Source of the DNA: Deltaproteobacteria bacterium
GTDB taxonomy: Bacteria > Myxococcota > XYA12-FULL-58-9
DNA: 64,000 nucleotides
NCBI GenBank assembly: GCA_016218825.1
Contig: JACRCV010000056.1
Span: forward strand, 62,001-126,000
Direction of reading: 5' to 3'
In this document: positions 36,821 through 43,942 of the stretch, piece after piece
Position numbering within the stretch: the stretch's first letter is position 1
Layout of the letters: every line of letters starts with the position of its first letter
Position numbers and translations under genes: made by a program
The notes under the pieces: generated by a model
What the model saw: only the letters and a program-made list of their open reading frames with translations
What the model was told of the DNA's origin: nothing
Databases searched by the model: none

Positions 36821-37690
36821 CTACGGAGGCAGCAACAACAGCGGATTCTCGGGGCTGACGCCGCGCCGGACCTCGAAGTGGAGGTGCGGCCCGCTGGCGT
36901 GACCGGTCTCGCCGACGCTGCCGATGATCGTGCCGAGGCTTAGGCGCTGGCCTCTGCGCACCGTCATCCGATCGAGGTGGGCGTAGACGGTCACCAGGCC
37001 CTGGCCGTGGCGCACCAGGACGAGGTTGCCGTAGCCGCCCTGCTTGGCGGCGTAGATCACGTCGCCGCCGGCGGCGGCGCGCACCGGGGCGCCCTTGGCG
37101 GCGCCGATGTCGATGCCGTCGTGGGTCCGACTGCCACGCTGGCCGAAACGGGAGGTGATCTGACCCTGCGCCGGCCACGCCAGCGGGTAGCGCCGGCTCT
37201 TCTCACCGCCGCTCGCGGTCGCCGGACGGGGCGACGGCGGCGTTGCGAGCTTCGGCGGGGTCGAGCTCAAGCCTGAAGGCGTCGGCACCGCGGCCGGCGG
37301 CGCCCCCGGATCTTGGCCGGCGACCGGCGGCGACTCGCGGTTCGGGTCGCGGGGGACCACGAGGCGGGCCCCGGCGCGCAGATCCTGCGGCCGCTTCAAG
37401 CCGTTCGCCCCCATCAGGCGGTCGACCGTGGTCTTGAATTGGCGGGCGATGCTCCACAGCGTGTCGCCGCGCTGCACCGTATAGGTCGCGGGCGGCGCGT
37501 CCGCGTCCGGCTGGGCGTTGACGACCGCGAGCCCGGCCGGCGCCTTTCGGCTCGAGATCTTGCCGTTCACCGCACCTACCGGCCCGTGGGCGCAGGCGAC
37601 GGCGAACGCCGAGCCGAAGACGAGAGCTGCCGCCCGCCCGCCGCGGCGCGGCGGGGACAGTCGGCGGGCACACACACACTGGGTTCGCAT
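36821..37690 (-). CDS. NlpD-like LysM + M23 peptidase-domain lipoprotein
   Basis: A 289-residue protein from ATG 37690, with a signal peptide ending in FAVAC, a plausible lipobox. A LysM domain spans about residues 75-118 (YTVQRGDTLWSIARQFK) and binds peptidoglycan glycan. A Pro/Ala-rich linker follows, then an M23 domain with both zinc motifs: HDGIDIG (HxxxD) and GPHLHFEVR (HxH). Unlike E. coli NlpD, whose M23 site is degenerate and which activates the amidase AmiC, the zinc ligands look complete, so it may be an active endopeptidase. It follows surE, as nlpD does in many proteobacteria. Confidence 0.9.
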   Translation of the reverse strand: MRTQCVCARRLSPPRRGGRAAALVFGSAFAVACAHGPVGAVNGKISSRKAPAGLAVVNAQPDADAPPATYTVQRGDTLWSIARQFKTTVDRLMGANGLKRPQDLRAGARLVVPRDPNRESPPVAGQDPGAPPAAVPTPSGLSSTPPKLATPPSPRPATASGGEKSRRYPLAWPAQGQITSRFGQRGSRTHDGIDIGAAKGAPVRAAAGGDVIYAAKQGGYGNLVLVRHGQGLVTVYAHLDRMTVRRGQRLSLGTIIGSVGETGHASGPHLHFEVRRGVSPENPLLLLPP

Positions 37691-37758
37691 GGAGGCGGTT
37701 CTCCTACCGCCCCCTACCCTACGCCGGTCGGTCTCGAAGGCCAGTTTTCTGCCACGGC

Positions 37759-38598
37759 TCAGGCGCGCGGGTGCGGCGGATAGGCGAGCGGCCCGCTGCC
37801 GAGGTTGTCGGCGGCGTGCTCGAAGCCCGCGATCAGCAAGTCGCGGGTCTGCGCGAACGAGCGGTAGTCGGTGAGGTCGTAGTGGATCGGCGTCAGCGAG
37901 GCGTAACCGGCGGCGGTGGCGTTGTTGTCGGAGTCGGCGATGTTGTCGACGCCGGCGCGATCGCCGCCGATCCAATAGTAGGGCTTGCCGCGTGGATCGG
38001 TGCGCTTGCTGACCGAGTCCGACCAGTCGGTGTAGCCGAGGCGGCAGAGCTTGACGCCCTTCAACGCCGCGCGCGGCACGATCGGCACGTTGAGGTTCAA
38101 CACCACGCCGCGCTGCATCGGGCGGCTGGCGACCGCCGCCGCGATCTTGGCGCCGAGCTCGGCGGCGACCGCGAACTCCTCGGTGACGAAGCGGGTCGGG
38201 CCGCTGTCGGACAGGCACAGCGACACCGCGACCGCCGGGTAGCCGAACAGCGCCCCCTCCATCGCCGCCGCCACCGTGCCCGAGTACAGCACGTCGTTGC
38301 CGAGGTTCGGGCCGTGGTTGATGCCGCTCACCACCACGCTCGGCGGCGCGGTGAGCAGGTGATGCAGCCCGAGGTAGACGCAGTCGGTCGGGGTGCCATC
38401 GACGACGTACTGCCGCACGCCGAGCTGGCGGATGCGCAGCGGCCGCTGCAGCGAGATCGCGTGGCTGGTGGCGCTCTGCTCGCGATCCGGCGCGACGATC
38501 CAGACCTCACCGAGCGCGGCGAGGGCCGCGGCGAGCGCCTGGATGCCGGCGGCCTCGAAGCCGTCGTCGTTGGAGAGCAAGAAGCGTGGGGGTTGCAT
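37759..38598 (-). CDS. surE: 5'/3'-nucleotidase SurE
   Basis: A 279-residue cytoplasmic nucleotidase. All SurE signatures are present: metal-binding LSNDDGF, APDREQSA, GTPTDCVYLG and SGINHGPNLGNDVLYSGTV with AAMEGALFG. The family dephosphorylates 5' and 3' nucleoside monophosphates and is linked to stationary-phase survival. The next gene in the same direction (69 bases on) is nlpD-like, matching the surE-nlpD neighbourhood known in proteobacteria, although pcm and rpoS are not here. The tRNA-Pro gene lies 15 bases upstream. Confidence 0.96.
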   Translation of the reverse strand: MQPPRFLLSNDDGFEAAGIQALAAALAALGEVWIVAPDREQSATSHAISLQRPLRIRQLGVRQYVVDGTPTDCVYLGLHHLLTAPPSVVVSGINHGPNLGNDVLYSGTVAAAMEGALFGYPAVAVSLCLSDSGPTRFVTEEFAVAAELGAKIAAAVASRPMQRGVVLNLNVPIVPRAALKGVKLCRLGYTDWSDSVSKRTDPRGKPYYWIGGDRAGVDNIADSDNNATAAGYASLTPIHYDLTDYRSFAQTRDLLIAGFEHAADNLGSGPLAYPPHPRA

Positions 38599-38613
38599 GG
38601 CGTGAACGGAAAA

Positions 38614-38691
38614 TGGTCGGGGCGAGTAGATTTGAACTACCGACCCCTTGACCCCCAGTCAAGTGCGCTGACCAAACTGCGCTACGCCCCG
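38614..38691 (-). tRNA. tRNA-Pro (anticodon GGG)
   Basis: A 78-base cloverleaf on the minus strand. The acceptor stem is CGGGGCG/CGCCCCG, the D-arm GCGC...GCGC, and the anticodon stem CTTGA/TCAAG encloses the loop CTGGGGG (anticodon GGG). The T-loop is TTCAAAT and the CCA end is encoded. It lies immediately upstream of surE. Confidence 0.97.
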
Positions 38692-38727
38692 ACCGCGGCC
38701 GACCATATGTGAACGCTCGGGCAGAGG

Positions 38728-39396
38728 TCAACTGGAACCGGAGGCTGCGGCAGCCCCGGTCTTGTGGCGCAGCATCTCGATCGCGATCGGCAGCACCGAG
38801 ACCACCACGATCGCGAGCGCCACCAGCGAGAAGTTGTTCTTCACCAGCGGCACGTTGCCGAACGCATAGCCGGCGCCGACGCAGACCGACACCCAGACGA
38901 CGCCGCCGCCGATGTTGTAGAGCGCGAACTTGCGGTACGTCATCGACGCCGCCCCGGCGACGAAGGGCACGAAGGTGCGGACGATCGGCACGAAGCGGCC
39001 GAGCGCTATCGCCTTGCCGCCGTACTTCTCGAAGAACGCGTGCGCCCGATCGAGGTGCTTGCGGTTCAGCGCCTTGTGCCAGAAGCCGGTCAGATCCTCG
39101 GCCCGGAACACCCGCGGCCCGACGTAGCGCCCGACCGAGTAGTTGACCGCGTCGCCCAGGATCGCGGCGACCGCGAGCAACACCCCGACGAGCCACGGAT
39201 CGAGCCCACCGGCGGCGGCGATCGCGCCGGCGGCGAACAGCAGGCTGTCGCCCGGCAAGAACGGGGTCACGACCAGGCCGGTCTCGCAGAACACGATGGC
39301 GAACAGCAGGCCGTAGATCCAGACGCCGAACTGCGCGACGAAGTCGGCGAGGTGACGGTCGAGGTGCACGAAGAGATCGATGACGGTCGTGATCAT
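38728..39396 (-). CDS. DedA-family membrane protein
   Basis: A 222-residue integral membrane protein; ATG 39396 is chosen over the upstream TTG. Conserved DedA features are the re-entrant segment CETGLVVTPFLPGDSLLF and the motif GRFVPIVRTFVPFVAGAASM with its essential Arg residues. A long C-terminal transmembrane helix (SLVALAIVVVSVLPIAIEML) follows. Family members act as undecaprenyl-phosphate or phospholipid translocases/scramblases in the inner membrane. It is transcribed away from the ABC-F gene; an inverted repeat sits in between. Confidence 0.93.
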   Translation of the reverse strand: MITTVIDLFVHLDRHLADFVAQFGVWIYGLLFAIVFCETGLVVTPFLPGDSLLFAAGAIAAAGGLDPWLVGVLLAVAAILGDAVNYSVGRYVGPRVFRAEDLTGFWHKALNRKHLDRAHAFFEKYGGKAIALGRFVPIVRTFVPFVAGAASMTYRKFALYNIGGGVVWVSVCVGAGYAFGNVPLVKNNFSLVALAIVVVSVLPIAIEMLRHKTGAAAASGSS

Positions 39397-39417
39397 GATG
39401 GTGCCCCGGAGCAAAGC

Positions 39418-39443
39418 ATGGTTGCCCTGGGCGCTGCAACCAT
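39418..39443. promoter_or_regulatory. 8-bp inverted repeat between dedA and ABC-F genes
   Basis: ATGGTTGC (39418-39425) and GCAACCAT (39436-39443) are perfect inverted copies around a 10-base centre in the short divergent region. The half-site spacing of 18 bp centre to centre suits a dimeric regulator spanning both promoters. A regulator is not identified. Confidence 0.4.
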
Positions 39444-39484
39444 CGCCGCGAGGTCGCGCTCCCCTTTACGCCTTTCGCCCGGTC

Positions 39485-41140
39485 GTGCTACCTAGCGCGC
39501 CCTTGATCCGCTTTGACTCCATCTCCAAGCAGCACGGCCATCAGATCCTGTTCGTCGAGGCCTCGGCCACGGTCAATCGCGGCGAGAAGGTCGGCCTCGT
39601 CGGGCCGAACGGCGCCGGCAAGTCGACCCTGTTTCGTCTGGTGACCCGCGAGGAGGAGCCCGACGAGGGCCAGGTCGTCATCGACCGCGGCGTCAGCGTC
39701 GGCTACTTCAGCCAGGACGTCGGCGAGATGCGCGGCCGCTCGGCGGTCACCCTGACCATGGACGGCGCCGGCGCCGTCGCCAAGGTGGCGGCGGAATTGC
39801 ACGCGCTCGAGCAAGCGCTCGCCGATCCGGCGCGCGAGGCCGAGCTCGACCTGCTCGTGGAGCGCTTGGGCCGGGTGCAAACCGAGTTCGAGCACCTGGA
39901 CGGCTACGGCCTCGAGGCGCGGGCCCGCGAGATCCTCGCCGGCCTGGGCTTCTCGCAAGCGATGATGGACGACGACGTCGGCCGCCTCTCGGGCGGCTGG
40001 AAGATGCGGGTGGCGCTGGCGCGCATCCTCCTGATGCGCCCGGACGCGCTGCTGCTCGACGAGCCCTCCAATCACCTGGATCTGGAGTCGATGATCTGGT
40101 TGGAGGAGTTCCTCGCGGGCTACGCCGGCGCCATCCTGATGACCTCACACGATCGCGAGTTCATGAACCGGGTGGTGCACAAGATCATCGAGATCGACGG
40201 CGGCGAGCTCGGGAGCTACTCCGGCGACTACGACTTCTACGAGAAGAGCCGCGCGGTCCTCGACACCCAACAGCAGGCGCAGTTCGATCGCCAGCAGGCG
40301 ATGCTCAAGAAGGAGCTGGCGTTCATCGAGCGCTTCAAGGCCCGCGCCTCGCACGCGTCGCAGGTGCAGTCCCGGGTCAAGATGCTCGACAAGATCGAAC
40401 GGGTCGAGCCGCCCAAGCGCAAGAAGAGCGTGGTGTTCAACTTCCGGCCGCCGCCGCGCAGCGGCGACGAGGTGGTTCGCCTCCAGGGGGTGCACAAAGG
40501 CTTCGGCGCCCGGCGGATCTACGCCGACTTCTCCCACGTCCTCAGGCGCGGCGAGCGCTGCTGCGTGTTGGGTATCAACGGCGCCGGCAAGTCGACGCTC
40601 TTGAAGATGGTCGCGGGCGAGGCGACCGCCGACGCCGGCAAGATCGAGCGCGGCGCGAGCGTCAAGCTGGGCTACTTCGCGCAGCACGCGATGGATCTCC
40701 TCGAGCCGGAGTTGAGCGTCTGGGACACGCTGTCGCAGGCCTTCCCGCAGGCGACCGTCGGCACCCTCAAGACCCTGGCCGGCTGCTTCGGCTTCTCCGG
40801 CGACGAGGTCCAGAAGACCTGCCGCGTGCTCTCGGGCGGCGAGAAGGCGCGCCTGGTGTTGGCGCGGATGCTCTTCGATCCGCCGAACTTCCTGGTGCTC
40901 GACGAGCCGACCAACCACCTCGACGTCGACACCAAAGAGATGCTGCTCGCGGCGCTGAGAGACTATGAGGGCACGATGCTGTTCGTGTCGCACGACCGCC
41001 GCTTTCTGGCGGCGCTCTCCAACCGCGTCCTCGAGCTCACCCCGGAAGGTGTCGTGCCCTACGGCGGCGGCTACAGCGAGTACGTCGCCAAGACCGGCCG
41101 CGAGGCCCCGGGGCTGCGCGCGGCGCCGGGTCGTGGGTGA
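39485..41140 (+). CDS. ABC-F family ATPase
   Basis: A soluble protein of about 551 residues with two ABC ATPase domains and no membrane segments. The first has GPNGAGKST, LSGGWKMRVALA and LLLDEPSNHLDLES. The second has GINGAGKST, LSGGEKARLVLA and LVLDEPTNHLD. The linker (DYDFYEKSRAVLDTQQQAQF and the charged helices after it) is the P-site tRNA interaction motif region of ABC-F proteins, which act on ribosomes. The start is uncertain: GTG 39485 and TTG 39503 are both possible, no Shine-Dalgarno is clear, and the conserved sequence begins at LIRFDSISKQHG. The C-terminus lacks the extra coiled coil of Uup. Confidence 0.92.
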   Translation: MLPSAPLIRFDSISKQHGHQILFVEASATVNRGEKVGLVGPNGAGKSTLFRLVTREEEPDEGQVVIDRGVSVGYFSQDVGEMRGRSAVTLTMDGAGAVAKVAAELHALEQALADPAREAELDLLVERLGRVQTEFEHLDGYGLEARAREILAGLGFSQAMMDDDVGRLSGGWKMRVALARILLMRPDALLLDEPSNHLDLESMIWLEEFLAGYAGAILMTSHDREFMNRVVHKIIEIDGGELGSYSGDYDFYEKSRAVLDTQQQAQFDRQQAMLKKELAFIERFKARASHASQVQSRVKMLDKIERVEPPKRKKSVVFNFRPPPRSGDEVVRLQGVHKGFGARRIYADFSHVLRRGERCCVLGINGAGKSTLLKMVAGEATADAGKIERGASVKLGYFAQHAMDLLEPELSVWDTLSQAFPQATVGTLKTLAGCFGFSGDEVQKTCRVLSGGEKARLVLARMLFDPPNFLVLDEPTNHLDVDTKEMLLAALRDYEGTMLFVSHDRRFLAALSNRVLELTPEGVVPYGGGYSEYVAKTGREAPGLRAAPGRG

Positions 41141-41207
41141 CCACGGCGGCAGACAACGGCGTGATCCCGATGTCTCGCGCCTCCCGAGCTGTGCTAGGGT
41201 GACGGGG

Positions 41208-41978
41208 ATGGCGTGGTGGGCTCGCAGTCTGTGGGTGCTCGTGGCGATCGCCTGTGGCGCCGGGTGCAGCCTCATCGTCGGCTTTGACGCGGACGGTCGC
41301 CCCTGCGGCCCGGACAACGACGGCGACGGCCTCGGCGACTGTCTTCCGGGCTACTCGTGCATGGTGAGCAACTGCGTCGCCGACGGCTCGGTGGCGCGGG
41401 ACAACACCTGCACGACCACGGTGCAATGTCAGAGCGGCGACGTCTGCGCGGTGCCCGGGTTCGTGTGCCGCAAGCCCTGCGCCGTGCCCTTCGGCGCCGC
41501 CACCGAGTGCGGCGCCGGCATGGTGTGCGCCGTCGCCACCGACTCCCACGACGGCGTGCTCGCCGCCTGCTACCCGTCGCAGAGCGACTGCACCGGCGCC
41601 TGCGGCAACGCCGGCACCTGCGTGCTCGCCGCCGGCCGCTGCCAGGAGGGCTGTGCGATCAGCTGCACCACGACCGGCTGCAGCGACGCCTGCGCCGAGG
41701 GTCAGGGCCACGAGGACCGCACCTGCCAGCCGATCGGCACCACCGACCCGGTGCTCATCTGCCTGCCGACGCCGGCGAGCGCGTCCCCGGGCACCGAAGG
41801 TGCCGCCTGCGGCCGCCTCACCCTCCCCTGCGCCAAAGGGTTTGCCTGTGTGATCGCGACCGGCGACGCGCTCGGGACCTGCCGCCGCTATTGCGCCGCC
41901 GCCAACGCCGGCGCCTGCGCGACCCAGTGCTCGGAGACCACGTACCCGGGCGGCGCGCACTTTGGCCTGTGTCAATAG
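41208..41978 (+). CDS. Cys-rich lipoprotein
   Basis: A 256-residue protein from ATG 41208 with signal MAWWARSLWVLVAIACGAGC. Over thirty cysteines follow, in patterns such as CTTTVQCQSGDVC and CSDACAEGQGHEDRTC, and an EF-hand-like segment (DNDGDGLGDC) sits near residue 35. The composition matches the secreted Cys-rich family seen elsewhere in this window, including the Cys-rich half of the L,D-transpeptidase lipoprotein. No catalytic domain is visible. It lies 67 bases downstream of the ABC-F gene. Probably an envelope protein; function unknown. Confidence 0.85.
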   Translation: MAWWARSLWVLVAIACGAGCSLIVGFDADGRPCGPDNDGDGLGDCLPGYSCMVSNCVADGSVARDNTCTTTVQCQSGDVCAVPGFVCRKPCAVPFGAATECGAGMVCAVATDSHDGVLAACYPSQSDCTGACGNAGTCVLAAGRCQEGCAISCTTTGCSDACAEGQGHEDRTCQPIGTTDPVLICLPTPASASPGTEGAACGRLTLPCAKGFACVIATGDALGTCRRYCAAANAGACATQCSETTYPGGAHFGLCQ

Positions 41979-42035
41979 CGCGCCCCCGAGTTTGACTTCG
42001 TCCCCACCCGCCGTTACGCTTGCCAGTCGGAGCTC

Positions 42036-42965
42036 ATGAAGAATCGCCGTTTCGTGCTCGTGGTCATGGACTCGACCGGGCGCTCAGTCCGCCGCGTCGG
42101 TGTGTCGCGGCGCTCCCTCGAGATCGCCGCCGCCGTCCTCGGGGCCGTGGCGCTGGTGACGCTCGTCCTCATGGCCCACGCCGCGTGGCGCTACGGCGAG
42201 GCGGCCGAGGCGCGCGATCTGCGCCTGGAGAACCAGCAACTGGACGCCATGATCGGGCAGCTGGAGCACCAGCTGCCCGAGCTGCGGCGGCTGGCGCTGC
42301 GCTCCGAGACCAGCTTCGCGCAGCTGTGGTCGAAGAGCGGCTTGGGCGTCGAGCCGCGGCTGCTCGCCGCCGGCCCGTTCGAGAACGACGACCGCGCCCG
42401 CCTCCCCGGCAGCGATCAGGAGGCCTCGAGCCCGGTGAACGGCGACCTCCTCGACCTCGAGCCGCTGGCGCTGCCCCTCGAGCTCGAGCGCCTGCGCCAG
42501 GACAGCCGCACGGTGCAGCACGACCTCGGCGAGCTGTTGGAGTACTTCCACGACGCCGAGCGCGTCTTGTCGCACACCCCCTCGGTGAAGCCGACCAAGA
42601 CCCCTTGGATCACGAGTTCGTTCGGCCGGCGCCGCGATCCGATCCATCACGTCTGGATGATGCACAAAGGGCTCGACCTCGGCGGCCAGGTGGGCTTCTC
42701 GATCGTCAGCCCCGCCGACGGCGTCGTGATCTTCACCGGCCGACGCGGCGGCTACGGCCTGACCGTCGTCGTCGATCACGGCTTTGGGCTGCAAACGCAC
42801 TTCGCGCACCTGAGCCGCACCCGGGTCTTCGTCGGCCAGCGCGTCGAGCGCGGTGACGTGATCGCGGAGATGGGCTCCACCGGCAAGTCGACCGGCCCGC
42901 ACCTCCACTACGAGGTGCGGCAGCTCGGCCAGCCGCTCGATCCGCGGCGCTTCATCCTCGATTAG
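42036..42965 (+). CDS. Membrane-anchored M23 metallopeptidase
   Basis: A 309-residue protein. A single transmembrane or signal-anchor helix (IAAAVLGAVALVTLVLMAH) is at about residues 30-48. A coiled coil follows (ARDLRLENQQLDAMIGQLEH), then a C-terminal M23 domain. Zinc motifs are complete: MHKGLDLG (HxxxD) and GPHLHYEVR (HxH). The family cleaves peptide bonds in peptidoglycan, and the layout resembles periplasmic endopeptidases or amidase activators with a coiled coil. It lies 57 bases after the Cys-rich lipoprotein gene and converges on the merR-type gene. Confidence 0.93.
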   Translation: MKNRRFVLVVMDSTGRSVRRVGVSRRSLEIAAAVLGAVALVTLVLMAHAAWRYGEAAEARDLRLENQQLDAMIGQLEHQLPELRRLALRSETSFAQLWSKSGLGVEPRLLAAGPFENDDRARLPGSDQEASSPVNGDLLDLEPLALPLELERLRQDSRTVQHDLGELLEYFHDAERVLSHTPSVKPTKTPWITSSFGRRRDPIHHVWMMHKGLDLGGQVGFSIVSPADGVVIFTGRRGGYGLTVVVDHGFGLQTHFAHLSRTRVFVGQRVERGDVIAEMGSTGKSTGPHLHYEVRQLGQPLDPRRFILD

Positions 42966-42974
42966 AACACTCTT

Positions 42975-43009
42975 GCTTTTTTGATTCCCGCGCGGACGCG
43001 GCGTCCGCG
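42975..43009 (-). repeat. Interspersed hairpin repeat, partial copy
   Basis: On the minus strand: hairpin CGCGGAC/GTCCGCG (43003-43009 with 42991-42997), then GGGAATCAAAAAAGC. It corresponds to the last part of the copy in mutL. It lies between two convergent genes; the T-run is on the wrong side of the hairpin for a plus-strand terminator. Confidence 0.6.
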
Positions 43010-43017
43010 ACCGTGAC

Positions 43018-43563
43018 TCAGCGCTCCGGGGCCTCTTCGCCGCACATCCGGACGAGCTCTTTGAGCCCCGCCGTGAGGCGGGCCACGCGTTTGTCATCGG
43101 CGGCGCGCGTGAAGCCGAGCGGCAGCTGTCGATCCGTCGCACCGGGGCGGGCACTCGGCGCGCTCGCCGCCGCCGCCGCGCGTGCGCCCGAGGCGCTCTT
43201 GACGAGCGCGGGCTCGGCGCTCACGGTCGCCGGCGTGACGGCGACCTCCTGACCGTCCTTCGGCCGCTCACCCCCGAGCAGACGGCGGCGCGCGCCCGCG
43301 AGGGTGTAGCGCTCGTCGTGCAGCAGGCGCCGGATCTCGCGGAACACCTCGACGTCTTTGCGCCGATAGCGCCGTTGGTTGCTGACGGTCTTCGACGGGC
43401 GGATGAACGGGATCTCCCGTTCCCAGTAGCGCAGCACGTGGGTCTCGACGCCGACCAGGCCTGCCACCTCGCCGATCTTGAAGTAGAGCTTGTCGGGGAT
43501 CTCGCAGACCGACGTCGCGCTTCTCGCGCCCTCGCGACTGCGTGACAGGACCACCGGGATCAA
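43018..43563 (-). CDS. MerR-family transcriptional regulator
   Basis: About 181 residues. The start is uncertain: TTG 43563 overlaps the TGA of ihfA (TTGA), and GTG 43554 is the alternative. A MerR-type winged HTH spans about residues 27-95 (YFKIGEVAGLVGVETHVLRYW, SNQRRYRRKDVEVF). The rest is Ala-rich and probably disordered, ending in a short helix (DDKRVARLTAGLKELVRMC). No metal-binding Cys set is visible, so it is not a metal sensor of the classical type. A MerR gene directly after ihfA is a recurrent arrangement in myxobacteria. Target unknown. Confidence 0.9.
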   Translation of the reverse strand: MIPVVLSRSREGARSATSVCEIPDKLYFKIGEVAGLVGVETHVLRYWEREIPFIRPSKTVSNQRRYRRKDVEVFREIRRLLHDERYTLAGARRRLLGGERPKDGQEVAVTPATVSAEPALVKSASGARAAAAASAPSARPGATDRQLPLGFTRAADDKRVARLTAGLKELVRMCGEEAPER

Positions 43564-43871
43564 CCGTTGCTGGTGGTGCTCGGCGCCTCGGCGGCGCCGG
43601 TGTTCAGCGCTGCTTTCAAGACTTGGGACGGCTTGAACGTCAGCACGCGACGCGCCGAGATCTCGATGACCTCGCCGGTCTGCGGATTGCGCCCGACCCG
43701 CGAGCGTTTGTCGCGGATCTCGAAGTTGCCGAAGCCGCTGATCTTGATCTTCTGGCCGTGCTCCAGGCTGTCCTTCATCGTGTCGAAGACCATCTCGACG
43801 ATGTCCGCCGACTCCTTCTTGGAGAACCCCACCTTGGTGTGCACTGCTTCGACGAGATCGGCCTTGGTCAT
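43560..43871 (-). CDS. ihfA: Integration host factor alpha subunit / HU-family DNA-binding protein
   Basis: A 103-residue protein from ATG 43871 with GGAGAGG upstream. Family motifs are MTKADLVEAV, KISGFGNFEIRDKRSRVGRNPQTGE (the DNA-bending beta arm around RNPQTG) and VLTFKPSQVLK. It bends DNA by inserting the beta arms into the minor groove. The position after pheT is the classical ihfA location, which favours IHF-alpha over HU. A short Thr/Ser tail ends the protein. The last bases overlap the merR start. Confidence 0.94.
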   Translation of the reverse strand: MTKADLVEAVHTKVGFSKKESADIVEMVFDTMKDSLEHGQKIKISGFGNFEIRDKRSRVGRNPQTGEVIEISARRVLTFKPSQVLKAALNTGAAEAPSTTSNG

Positions 43872-43902
43872 GGTATTGTTCGCCTCTCCAATGATGCGTG
43901 CC

Positions 43903-43931
43903 TATATACTTTCGAGCCGGGATCGAAACAA
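43903..43931 (-). promoter_or_regulatory. Candidate promoter for ihfA-merR
   Basis: On the minus strand, TTGTTT (43926-43931) and TATATA (43903-43908) are 17 bases apart, upstream of ihfA and just after the end of pheT. The AT-rich minus-10 element stands out in this G+C-rich DNA. Confidence 0.45.
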
Positions 43932-43942
43932 GCCCCGATCGG

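Noticed and set aside
36821-38218. Longer frame for the LysM/M23 protein starting at 38218
   Set aside because: The extension overlaps surE out of frame. ATG 37690 gives a proper signal peptide.
42966-43017. Hairpin with T-run as a terminator of the M23 peptidase gene
   Set aside because: The T-run precedes rather than follows the hairpin on the plus strand. The minus-strand reading gives an A-run. The site fits the interspersed repeat better.
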